Shown here piece after piece: positions 32,914-40,124 of a DNA stretch of 40,224 nt. The stretch lies in NCBI GenBank assembly GCA_017540825.1, contig JAFYAH010000015.1:1-40224 (forward strand), given 5' to 3'. The translations under genes and the position numbers were made by a program. The notes under the pieces are model-generated. The model saw only the letters and a program-made list of their open reading frames with translations, was not told where the DNA came from and did not search any database. How positions within the stretch are numbered: the stretch's first letter is position 1; each line of letters opens with the position of its first letter. Source of the stretch: Candidatus Methanomethylophilaceae archaeon (GTDB taxonomy: Archaea > Thermoplasmatota > Thermoplasmata > Methanomassiliicoccales > Methanomethylophilaceae).

Positions 32914-33676
32914 GATAATGTCCGACATCAAGCGCGACCACATCGTAAAGCTCCTCGAGGAGGGGAAGAGGGAGGACGGCCGCGGCATAGAGGACTTCAG
33001 GAAGATACAGGTCGAGACCAACTGCATCGAGAGCGCGGACGGATCCGCCAGGGTGAAGATAGGGAAGACCGAGGTCATCGCGGGAGTGAAGATCATCCCC
33101 GGGACCCCCTTCGCGGACACCCCCAACATCGGCGTGCTGACCACCGGGGCGGAGCTCATACCCATGGCCCACGCCTCGTTCGAGTCCGGCCCGCCCGGGG
33201 AGGACGCCATCGAGCTGGCGCGCGTGGTGGACCGCGGCATTCGCGAGTCCGGGATGGTGGACGTGGAGGCCCTGTGCATCACCCCCGGCGCGGAGGTGTG
33301 GATGTGCTTCATCGACATCTACGCCCTCGACTACGACGGCAACCTGTTCGACGCCTCCAACCTGGCCGCCGTGTGCGCGCTCAAGACGGCCGTCATCCCC
33401 GGGGAGCAGTACGGCAAAGGGGAGAACAAGCCTCTGCCCATAACCTGCGTGCCGGTGTCGGTCACCGAGGTCAAAGTAGGAAACACTTTAATAGTAGACC
33501 CAAATTTCGACGAAGAGCAGATTTCATCCGCCCGCCTGACTGTCACAACCGACGACAACGGCAACTTCAGGGCAATGCAGAAAGGCGGCTGCGGCTCGAT
33601 CACCCTTGACGAGCTCAGCCTGTGCCTGGACAGGGCCGTGGAGAAAGGCGCGGAGATCAGAAAAATCATCGGGTGA
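32903..33676 (+). CDS. rrp42: Exosome ring subunit Rrp42
   Basis: A 257-residue RNase-PH-fold partner of Rrp41. It is catalytically inactive in archaeal exosomes but is needed for ring assembly and RNA binding. It begins [27 protein letters not shown], contains [36 protein letters not shown] and DALDYDGN-type residues ([13 protein letters not shown]), and lacks the catalytic Asp pair context of Rrp41 ([12 protein letters not shown] in its place). The start ATG 32903 lies inside the rrp41 end, implying coupling. Confidence 0.95.
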   Translation: MSSEIMSDIKRDHIVKLLEEGKREDGRGIEDFRKIQVETNCIESADGSARVKIGKTEVIAGVKIIPGTPFADTPNIGVLTTGAELIPMAHASFESGPPGEDAIELARVVDRGIRESGMVDVEALCITPGAEVWMCFIDIYALDYDGNLFDASNLAAVCALKTAVIPGEQYGKGENKPLPITCVPVSVTEVKVGNTLIVDPNFDEEQISSARLTVTTDDNGNFRAMQKGGCGSITLDELSLCLDRAVEKGAEIRKIIG

Positions 33677-33681
33677 TCACG

Positions 33682-33933
33682 ATGTCCAAGAGAACAGTCA
33701 AGGTTGGAAGCGCCGGAAGGTTCGGCGCAAGGTACGGCGTCATCGTACGCAACAGGATAAAAACGATCGAGGCCCAGCAGAAGAAGAGGCACGAGTGCCC
33801 CGTCTGCCACCACGACTCCGTGAGGAGGGTGAGCTCCGGCATCTGGTTCTGCAAGCGCTGCGAGACCAAGTTCGCCGCGGAAGCCTACAGCCCCGTCACG
33901 AAGAAAGAGCTGTCGCAGGTCTCCGAGCAGTGA
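33682..33933 (+). CDS. rpl37ae: 50S ribosomal protein L37Ae (eL43)
   Basis: An 83-residue zinc-ribbon ribosomal protein. GSAGRFGARYGVIVRNRI is the family N-terminus. The zinc ligands are in HECPVCHHDSVRR and IWFCKRCETKFA (two CxxC pairs), and GGAY-like sequence appears as AEAYSP near the end. ATG 33682 follows the rrp42 stop by five bases, and the longer frame upstream is an rrp42 shadow. In archaea it commonly follows the exosome genes, as here. Confidence 0.96.
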   Translation: MSKRTVKVGSAGRFGARYGVIVRNRIKTIEAQQKKRHECPVCHHDSVRRVSSGIWFCKRCETKFAAEAYSPVTKKELSQVSEQ

Positions 33934-33937
33934 GCGG

Positions 33938-34081
33938 GTGGTCCGATTGTACAGATGCGCGAAATGCAAGGAGCCCGTGAGGAACGACCCCAAGTCCCTG
34001 GGGCTCCAGTGCGAGAAGTGCGGGTCGAAGATATTCTTCAAGGACAGGCCGTCCACGAAGAAGACCCTCTATTCCGACTGA
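33938..34081 (+). CDS. rpoP: DNA-directed RNA polymerase subunit P (Rpo12)
   Basis: A short gene of about 47 residues. Zinc-ribbon cysteines appear as CAKC near residue 7 and CEKCGSKIFFKDRPS in the middle, which with the basic C-terminus is the Rpo12/RpoP (eukaryotic Rpb12) pattern. RpoP binds the Rpo3-Rpo10 assembly platform of RNA polymerase. The start is GTG 33938 or TTG 33947; no ATG is in frame. It lies 4 bases after rpl37ae and 2 bases before pcc1, the usual place for this gene in the superoperon. Confidence 0.88.
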   Translation: MVRLYRCAKCKEPVRNDPKSLGLQCEKCGSKIFFKDRPSTKKTLYSD

Positions 34082-34083
34082 GC

Positions 34084-34320
34084 ATGCTGAGCGCGACCCT
34101 GAAGACGGACGGGGACCCGGACGTGGTCTCGTCGTCCATCGGGCCGGAGGCGGGGAGGGAGCTCCCGCGCACCCGGGCCACGGTCAGGAGGGAAGGGGAC
34201 GCCACGGCGGTGGAGATCGTCGCCGAGGACTCCTCCTCCATGAGGGCCGCGCTGAACTCCTATCTGGAGTGCATCAGGATAATCGAGGACGTACGCAGAA
34301 TAGCGGAGGTCAAGCCATGA
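34084..34320 (+). CDS. pcc1: KEOPS subunit Pcc1
   Basis: A 78-residue protein with the Pcc1 alpha/beta layout: a first strand (LSATLKTDG), LPRTRATVRREGDATAVEIVAEDSSSMRAALNSYLECIRIIEDV and a short end. Pcc1 dimerises and bridges to Kae1 in the t6A-forming KEOPS complex and contributes to tRNA binding. It lies between rpoP and the prefoldin beta gene, a known archaeal arrangement. The stop overlaps the pfdB start as ATGA. The other recognised KEOPS gene, bud32, is some 22 kb away. Confidence 0.85.
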   Translation: MLSATLKTDGDPDVVSSSIGPEAGRELPRTRATVRREGDATAVEIVAEDSSSMRAALNSYLECIRIIEDVRRIAEVKP

Positions 34321-34664
34321 ACGGGATCAGCCCCCAGTTACAGAACCAGATTACGCAGTTCCAGCAGGTGCAGCAGCAGCTCCAGGCCGTCTCCTCCCAG
34401 AGGACGCAGATGGACACCCAGAAGCGCGAGATGGAGAGGACCCTCGAGGAGCTCGGAAGGAGCACCGGCGCGGTCTACAAGTCGGCCGGCACGCTCATGA
34501 TAAAGGTCGACGACGTCGAGGCCTTGAAGGCGGAGCTCCAGGAGTCCATCGAGCTGATGGACGTCAGGATAGGCTCCCTCTCCCGCCAGGAGAGCAGCCT
34601 GAAGGAGAGGTTCCTCTCCCTGCAGAGCGCCATCAACGCCGCGATGGGCAAAGGCCAGCAGTAA
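34317..34664 (+). CDS. pfdB: Prefoldin beta subunit
   Basis: A 115-residue chaperone subunit. Two coiled-coil helices (about 5-50 with LQNQITQFQQVQQQLQAV, and about 75-112) flank a beta-hairpin with VYKSAGTLMIKVD, the usual prefoldin beta hairpin. The alpha2-beta4 hexamer passes unfolded proteins to the thermosome. The TAA stop is followed by a GC-rich hairpin-like stretch (34678-34697), which probably ends the superoperon. Confidence 0.94.
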   Translation: MNGISPQLQNQITQFQQVQQQLQAVSSQRTQMDTQKREMERTLEELGRSTGAVYKSAGTLMIKVDDVEALKAELQESIELMDVRIGSLSRQESSLKERFLSLQSAINAAMGKGQQ

Positions 34665-34732
34665 ACTTCATTCTCGCGCCCCTGCGACGGCGGGGGCAAC
34701 CCTTTATCTGTCCGCTCGCCGGTCGTTCCAGC

Positions 34733-35507
34733 ATGGGCAGGGATTCCGCGCTCAGGCCCATCCCGATAGGCGTGGACGACTTCAAGAAGATGCGCGACGG
34801 CGGGTACTTCTACGTGGACAAGACGATGCTGATAGCCGACGTCCTGTCCAGCGGGTCCGAGGTCCAGCTCTTCACCCGACCCAGACGCTTCGGAAAGTCG
34901 CTGAGCCTGTCCATGCTGGATGCGTACTTGAACTTGGAGTTCGGGGGGGGGGGAACAGATGGTTCGAAGGGCTAAGTACAGAGGATTCTCCCTCCCCATC
35001 CCGAACCGGGAGATGTACCAGGTGTTCTACAGAACGATGATGAGCCATCTCAGAAGCACTTCTACCCTGCAGTTCGGGAGGCTTTTCGATGCCTTGGAGA
35101 CCGGAGACGCCCTTGGAGTCGAGAAGAACCTGTACTCCATCCTCTCCGAGAACTTCAAGTCGATGCAGCTGAAGGACGAGGGCGATTACCATCTGATCGT
35201 CGCCGCCGGAGCTATGAGCAGGCTGGGAAGATACAAGATCAGCGTCGAAGAGGAGACGGGAAACGGCCGTACGGACATGATCTTCGTCCCCAACTATCCT
35301 GGCCTGCCGAACATAGTCGTGGAGTTCAAGAGGACCGCCTCCGAAGACCCGCGCGCCTGGGAGAAGGAGGCCGCCGAGGGCCTGGAGCAGATGAGGAGGA
35401 AGGAATGCTTCCACGGCCTCAAAGAAAGGACACTCCTGTACGGAGCCTGCTTCCGCAACAAGAAAGCGAAGGCCCTGATGGAGATGACACTCCGATCCAA
35501 CCAGTGA
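34733..35507 (+). pseudogene. Broken AAA-ATPase-like / PD-(D/E)XK nuclease family gene (internal deletion)
   Basis: Compared with the intact relative at 35568-37250, only the first 72 residues (PIGVDDFKKMRDGGYFYVDKT, then TRPRRFGKSLSLSMLDAY) and the last 170 (LPIPNREMYQVFYRTM to FKRTASEDPRAWEK and beyond) remain, with about 300 residues missing between. An 11-G run at 34943-34953 shifts frame just after the N-terminal part. A few codons of the expected WFEGL follow in a second frame, and the C-terminal part is in a third. The C-terminal nuclease-like motif (GNGRTDMI, VVEFKR) is preserved. A TATA-like CTTTATCTG lies about 28 bases before ATG 34733, so the remnant may still be transcribed. Confidence 0.85.
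34943..34953 (+). repeat. Run of 11 G residues in the pseudogene
   Basis: G(11) at the frameshift position of the broken AAA/PD-(D/E)XK gene. Such tracts slip in replication and are error-prone in sequencing and assembly. Alone it would not restore the gene, because a large deletion follows. Confidence 0.7.
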
Positions 35508-35567
35508 TGCTGCCACGGGCCGAGGAGGCCATCAACCGCCTCCCAGAGGCGCGTGGCGTCCTTTCCC

Positions 35568-37250
35568 TCATCGTGCGCCAAGGGGTCGGGATGCGCGGAC
35601 CCTCTCTGACACGGCCTTGGCCTCCTTGTTGCGGAAGCATATGCCGTACAGGATGGTCCTGCCTTTCATGCCGTCATGGTACCCCTTCTCCTTTATCTGC
35701 CACAGCCCCTCCTCCGCTCCAGCCAGGAGGTCCTCGCCCGGCTTCGCCCTCTTGAACTCCACCACGATGTTCGGGCGGCGGCCGGAATTCCTCTCCATGA
35801 TTAGATCCGCCCTGCCGTTCCCGGCCTCCTCCTCCATGCGGACCCTGTAGGACCCCAGCATGGCCATGGCCGCTCCGGCGACCAGCAGCTGATAGTCCCC
35901 CTCGTCCTTGAGCTGGAATGACTTGGCGTTGCCGGCCAGGATGGAGTACGCGTTCTCCTCTATCGCGCCTATGTCTCCCTTCTCCAGCCCTTGGAACAGC
36001 AGCCTGAACTGAGACTGCACGTCCGTGTACGCCCTGTCCAGCAAAGCGTCGCGGAACACGCTGAACACCTCCCTGTTGGGAACGGACAGCCTGTGGCCAC
36101 CTTTGCAAGCCACCGCGTTGAGGTACCCCGACATCGCCATGACCGAGTAGATGGAATCCTTCCGGCTGAGGAGCCCCCTGACCGGGACGGCAGGCTCGAC
36201 CCTCTTCGTCACCGACCCGCCGGAGCCGAGGGCTGCCAACTCGTCCAGGGTGTCCTGGCCGGCGAGGTCCACGAGGTTGCCGATGATGTCGTTGCTGCTG
36301 GTGTTCGCCCAATATACGTCGGGCCTGCATCCGCGGTCTACATAGTTCAATATGCTCCACGGATTGTACACGTCCGTGCTCCCGAACCTGTACCCGTCGT
36401 ACCATCCTCTGCACTCGTCGAACTTCTCGGGATGGCCTGCCTCGTCGAGCACGTCTTTGACGTCCTTTCTGGTGAAGCCGAAGCATTCGGAGAAGTCTTC
36501 GGACAGGATGTTGTTCACATACAGGTTGTTCAGTCCGGAGAAGATGCTCTCCTTGGCGATCTGCATGACCCCGGTGACCACGGCGAAGCTAATGTGGGCG
36601 TTGTCTTTCAAGGTGGCGGTATAGAAGCTGCGCAGGAATTCCGCTATCTCGTCGAAGGCGTCCTTGTCCATGGAGCTGTTTATCGGGCTGTCGTACTCGT
36701 CTATCAGGACTATGGGGCTCACGCCATGGTGGGCTTCCAGCATGGCGCAAAGCATCGACACGGAGCATATGGCGTGATTCCTGTCGAACTGCGAGGCGCT
36801 CGTCTCCAGATACTCCTTGCGAAGGACGCCGTCGATGCGGTCGCTGTCCCTCAGATACCCGAAGTCCATGTAGGCGGAGGCTATCTTTCCCCTCAGCTCT
36901 TCGAAGAAGTACTCGAACCTGGATGTCGACAGCCCTCCCAGGCTGATCCTCACCACGGGGTATGCGCTCTTGTGCCTCGCCGCGTCCTCCGCACCGTCCA
37001 CAGCCAGGCCTTCGAACCATGCGTTCCCCTTGTATCTGAGGTTGAAGAACGCGTCCATCATAGAGAGGTTCAGGGTCTTTCCGAACCTCCTCGGACGGGT
37101 GAACAGGAGTACCCCCTTCCCGCTGTTCCGAAGAACCTCCGGTATCAGGCCCGTCTTGTCCACGTACAGGAGGCCCATGTCGCGGATCCTCTTGAAATCG
37201 TCCCTCCCTATGGGCGCCCCTCTCATGTCCTCGCCATCGTCCTGTTCCAT
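35568..37250 (-). CDS. AAA-ATPase-like domain plus PD-(D/E)XK nuclease-like domain protein
   Basis: A 560-residue protein matching the pairing of AAA-ATPase_like (PF09820-type) and PDDEXK_9 (PF08011-type) domains. N-terminus: PIGRDDFKRIRDMGLLYVDKT, then a P-loop-like FTRPRRFGKTLNLSMMDAFFN. Middle: PIVLIDEYDSPIN (Walker B-like), IAEFLRSFYTATLKD, and VTGVMQIAKESIFSGLNNL. C-terminus: GNGRADLIMERN and NIVVEFKRAKPGED, giving the D...ExK nuclease signature. Families of this kind are multicopy in gut anaerobes; the function is unknown, with defence or mobile-element roles proposed by analogy only. ATG 37250 is placed about 27 bases after a minus-strand TATA (37273-37280). Two decayed relatives flank it. 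Confidence 0.88.
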   Translation of the reverse strand: MEQDDGEDMRGAPIGRDDFKRIRDMGLLYVDKTGLIPEVLRNSGKGVLLFTRPRRFGKTLNLSMMDAFFNLRYKGNAWFEGLAVDGAEDAARHKSAYPVVRISLGGLSTSRFEYFFEELRGKIASAYMDFGYLRDSDRIDGVLRKEYLETSASQFDRNHAICSVSMLCAMLEAHHGVSPIVLIDEYDSPINSSMDKDAFDEIAEFLRSFYTATLKDNAHISFAVVTGVMQIAKESIFSGLNNLYVNNILSEDFSECFGFTRKDVKDVLDEAGHPEKFDECRGWYDGYRFGSTDVYNPWSILNYVDRGCRPDVYWANTSSNDIIGNLVDLAGQDTLDELAALGSGGSVTKRVEPAVPVRGLLSRKDSIYSVMAMSGYLNAVACKGGHRLSVPNREVFSVFRDALLDRAYTDVQSQFRLLFQGLEKGDIGAIEENAYSILAGNAKSFQLKDEGDYQLLVAGAAMAMLGSYRVRMEEEAGNGRADLIMERNSGRRPNIVVEFKRAKPGEDLLAGAEEGLWQIKEKGYHDGMKGRTILYGICFRNKEAKAVSERVRASRPLGAR

Positions 37251-37272
37251 GATAGCGTTTCCGCATCTTCGT

Positions 37273-37280
37273 TCATATAG
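37273..37280 (-). promoter_or_regulatory. TATA box for the AAA/PD-(D/E)XK gene
   Basis: Minus-strand CTATATGA about 27 bases before ATG 37250, giving a leaderless message. It decides against the longer open frame starting at 37325. Confidence 0.45.
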
Positions 37281-37352
37281 CCGCGGCGTGCGTGCACGGC
37301 ATTCAGCGATCGCGACCGCAACCATAACATACCGTCCGCAGGATTACGGCGC

Positions 37353-38078
37353 ATGACAGACGCCCTCGTACTGAACGACGTGCACAAGTCGTACGGCAAC
37401 AGGGAGGCGGTCCACGGGATAACGCTGAGCGTGAGGGAGGGCGAGATATTCGGCCTTCTGGGACATAACGGCGCAGGGAAGACCACCACCCTGAGGATGA
37501 TATCGACGCTGCTGCAGATAACGTCCGGGTCCATACAGGTGTACGGATACGACGTGGCCACGCAGCCGGAGAAGGTCAGAGAGGTCATAAGCTACCTCCC
37601 GGAGGACGCAGGGGCCTACAAGGACCTGACCGGCAGGGCGTACCTCGAGTTCATATCCAAGTTCTACACCACCGGCGAGGAGCAGAAGGAGATGGTCCGC
37701 AGAGGGATCGAGCTGGCCGACCTCGGCGACAGGATCGACTCCAAGGTGGACACCTACAGCAAGGGGATGATGCGCAGGCTCCTCATAGCCAGGGCGGTAA
37801 TGCCATCGCCGAAGCTCGCGATAATGGACGAGGTGACCTCCGGGCTGGACGTGATAAACGCGTACGAGATCAGGGAGGTCATCCGCTCCATAGCCAGGAA
37901 CGGAGTGACGGTGATAATGTCGTCGCACAACATGTTCGAAGTGGAGATGCTCTGCGACAGGGTGGGGATGATCGACCAGGGCAACCTGATCCTCCTGGGC
38001 ACCCCGGAGGAGCTGAAGGAGAGGTTCGGGGCCAAGAACCTGGAAGAGGTGTTCGTCAGGGCGGTGAGGGGGTCATGA
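37353..38078 (+). CDS. ABC transporter ATP-binding protein, NatA/ABC-2 type
   Basis: A 241-residue ATPase: Walker A GHNGAGKTT, Q-loop ISYLPEDAG, signature YSKGMMRRL (the variant seen in NatA-like exporters), Walker B LAIMDEVTSGLD and switch SSHNM. It should energise the permease encoded by the next gene (the stop and start overlap), for export of an ion, drug or peptide; the substrate cannot be told. A weak TATA-like CATAACAT is about 27 bases before ATG 37353. The gene is divergent from the intact AAA/PD-(D/E)XK gene, with 100 bases between. Confidence 0.93.
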   Translation: MTDALVLNDVHKSYGNREAVHGITLSVREGEIFGLLGHNGAGKTTTLRMISTLLQITSGSIQVYGYDVATQPEKVREVISYLPEDAGAYKDLTGRAYLEFISKFYTTGEEQKEMVRRGIELADLGDRIDSKVDTYSKGMMRRLLIARAVMPSPKLAIMDEVTSGLDVINAYEIREVIRSIARNGVTVIMSSHNMFEVEMLCDRVGMIDQGNLILLGTPEELKERFGAKNLEEVFVRAVRGS

Positions 38079-39433
38079 GCCATCTCACGAACATAGTCAG
38101 GAAGGAGCTGAAGGAGCTCCTCACCCCCGGGTCGGTGCTCTCGGTTATGGCGATGGTGGTCCTGTTCGCCATGCTGGGAGGGCTGGTCGGCGGGGAGGTG
38201 GAGAAGGCCAAGGTGCTGCCGGCGATCGCCCTGGTGGACGACGCCAACGGCGAGACGACCCTGCCGGACGGCACCCACTGGAGCCTCTACAGCACGGTCG
38301 CGAAAATCTACTCCGGGTCCATACCCGAGGGGAAGAGCATAGACGACTACGTGGTCAGGCTGACGTCCACAGACCTGCCGGACGGGAGCCTGGACCGCGC
38401 GGCCCTCCAGGCGAAGATTCAGGAGAAGGGGATAAACAGCGCCATAATAGTGCCGGACGAGTTCTCAGAGCTGATCCAAGGCAAGAAGCAGGCGTACCTG
38501 GAGCAGATGTACCTGTACGAGGCGGAAGGCATGTTCGGGTCCTCCCCGAGCATAATGGCCTCCACCGTGGTGGGCTCGCTCGGGACCAGCCTGTCGTACT
38601 CGCTCCTGGTCGGAGTGGTCGGGGCGGAAGACTACGGGTTCTACTCCTCGCCGATAAAGACCGGTTCGGGGACGATGGTCAACGGGAAGTACGTCGAGGA
38701 CGTGACCCCGTCGGAGATCTCCAGCCAGGTGTCCAGCCAGACGATGATGGTCCCGATAGTCATAATGATCATAATCATGATGGTCGGCAGCATAGTGATA
38801 AGCTCCATGGGCTCCGAGAAGGAGAACAAGACGCTGGAGACGCTGCTGACGCTGCCCATAAAGAGGACGACGATAGTCACCGGGAAGATCGTGGCGGCGG
38901 CGATTGTCGGGCTGGTGTACGGCCTGGCCTACATGGTCGGGATGAGCTTCTACATGAACGCACTGACGTCGGAGATCACCTCGGGAGTGAAGCTGGAGGA
39001 CGTGGGTCTGGGGTTCGACGGGCCGGACTACGCGTTACTGCTGCTGTCCATGTTCTTGTCTATCGTCTGCGCACTGGGGATATGCATGATCCTGGGGGCG
39101 TTCGCGAAGAACTACAAGTCCGCCCAGACTATGACCATGCCCCTGAGCATACTGGCGATGATACCAGCTTTCGTGATAATGTTCTCCGGATGGTACGGGT
39201 CCTCGCCGATCATCCAAGGGATCCTGTTCGCGATACCGTTCTCGCACCCGATGATCGCGATGCAGGCGCTGATGTACAACGACTACACCCTGGTGCTGTC
39301 GGGGATAGCGTACATGGCGGCGTTCGCGGTCGTGGCGATAATGGTCACCGTGAGGCTGTACAGCTCGGACATACTGATAACCGGGCTGGGGCAGAACAGG
39401 ACCTACCAGAGGCTGACGGGAAAGAAGAGGTGA
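38075..39433 (+). CDS. ABC-2 type permease (NatB-like)
   Basis: A 452-residue permease: one N-terminal membrane helix (about 19-40), an extracytoplasmic domain of about 190 residues (from EKAKVLPAIALVDDANGET onward), then five or six helices. Between the second and third helices stands GSEKENKTLETLLTLPIKR, the conserved cytoplasmic ExE-type loop of ABC-2 permeases. The large outside domain is typical of NatB/YhaP-like exporters. ATG 38075 overlaps the ATPase stop. The 3' end abuts a decayed nuclease-family copy on the other strand. Confidence 0.9.
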   Translation: MSHLTNIVRKELKELLTPGSVLSVMAMVVLFAMLGGLVGGEVEKAKVLPAIALVDDANGETTLPDGTHWSLYSTVAKIYSGSIPEGKSIDDYVVRLTSTDLPDGSLDRAALQAKIQEKGINSAIIVPDEFSELIQGKKQAYLEQMYLYEAEGMFGSSPSIMASTVVGSLGTSLSYSLLVGVVGAEDYGFYSSPIKTGSGTMVNGKYVEDVTPSEISSQVSSQTMMVPIVIMIIIMMVGSIVISSMGSEKENKTLETLLTLPIKRTTIVTGKIVAAAIVGLVYGLAYMVGMSFYMNALTSEITSGVKLEDVGLGFDGPDYALLLLSMFLSIVCALGICMILGAFAKNYKSAQTMTMPLSILAMIPAFVIMFSGWYGSSPIIQGILFAIPFSHPMIAMQALMYNDYTLVLSGIAYMAAFAVVAIMVTVRLYSSDILITGLGQNRTYQRLTGKKR

Positions 39434-39730
39434 GAGGACGGGAGGTCGGGGCGACTTCTCCACGACGGCCCTGGCCCCCTTGTACCTGAAGCTTAACCCG
39501 TACAACAGGGCCTTCCCCTTCAAGCCGTGGTGGTACCTCTTCCCCTTCGCCTGCTCCAGGCCCTTCCGGGCCTCTTCCAGCAGGTCCTCCCCGGGCTTCG
39601 CCCTCTTGAACTCGACGAGGGACGTTCGGGTGCCTTCCGGAGGCCCACTCCATTATCTTGTCTGCCCTGCCATCGCCGGCCTCGTCCTCGATGCGGACCC
39701 TGTAGCACCCGAGGGGCGCCATCACTCTTG
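39434..39730 (-). pseudogene. C-terminal remnant of an AAA/PD-(D/E)XK family gene
   Basis: Minus-strand fragments match the end of the 35568-37250 protein. GCYRVRIEDEAGDGRADKIME is in one frame (about 39655-39720), then after a frameshift near 39630 VEFKRAKPGEDLLEEARKGL, LKGKALLYGLSFRYKGARAVVEK continues in another. The N-terminal ATPase part is absent; only a doubtful NPFLDGF segment lies further upstream. This third copy sits directly against the ABC permease stop. Confidence 0.8.
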
Positions 39731-40107
39731 AAGCCGTCGAGGAAAGGGTTCAACCCGAACCTCTCGAACCCGGCCCTCACCATCTGGGCGCATCCCAAAG
39801 GAACGATTATATGCTCTCTACAGCCACCGCCATCCATCTTGAATGTCGTCTGTTTCATAGGCTCGAGGCGCTTTCTGCTTTAGCGTTGTTCGCCCACAGA
39901 TCTTCGGCCGATGCCGCACATGTCCACTCTATGGACCTGCCGTTTTGTATATGCGCGCGCATAATCACGCGCGCGAGGATGTCGAAATCAAAATCATACC
40001 CAATTTCTGTGCATGCTAAGTAATCGCGATCCTGTTCTCTGACCTATTATCAATATGCTGGCTAGGGCTGGAGCGAGGTGTTGTATACTATTACTTACAT
40101 ATAGATT
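39731..40107. other. Gene-free region before the right-hand transposase
   Basis: Nearly 400 bases with no supportable gene. It holds the GC hairpin at 39954-39975 and becomes AT-rich toward the transposase promoter (TATA-like CATATAG near 40098-40104). It probably contains the left end of the second IS element, but no terminal repeat could be fixed. Confidence 0.45.
39954..39975. repeat. Alternating CG inverted repeat
   Basis: CGCGCGC and GCGCGCG flank an 8-base AT-rich spacer. The strict purine-pyrimidine alternation could form a hairpin or Z-DNA. The role is unknown. Confidence 0.4.
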
Positions 40108-40124
40108 ATGTTAGGTAATAACAT
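40108..40124. promoter_or_regulatory. Inverted repeat over the second transposase start codon
   Basis: ATGTTA-GGTAA-TAACAT, a perfect 6-bp inverted repeat, overlaps the ATG at 40123 and lies between it and a TATA-like box near 40098-40104. A wider imperfect pair (TATTACTTA at 40089-40097 and TAGGTAATA at 40112-40120) is also present. The arrangement mirrors the palindrome at 1603-1622. Confidence 0.45.
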
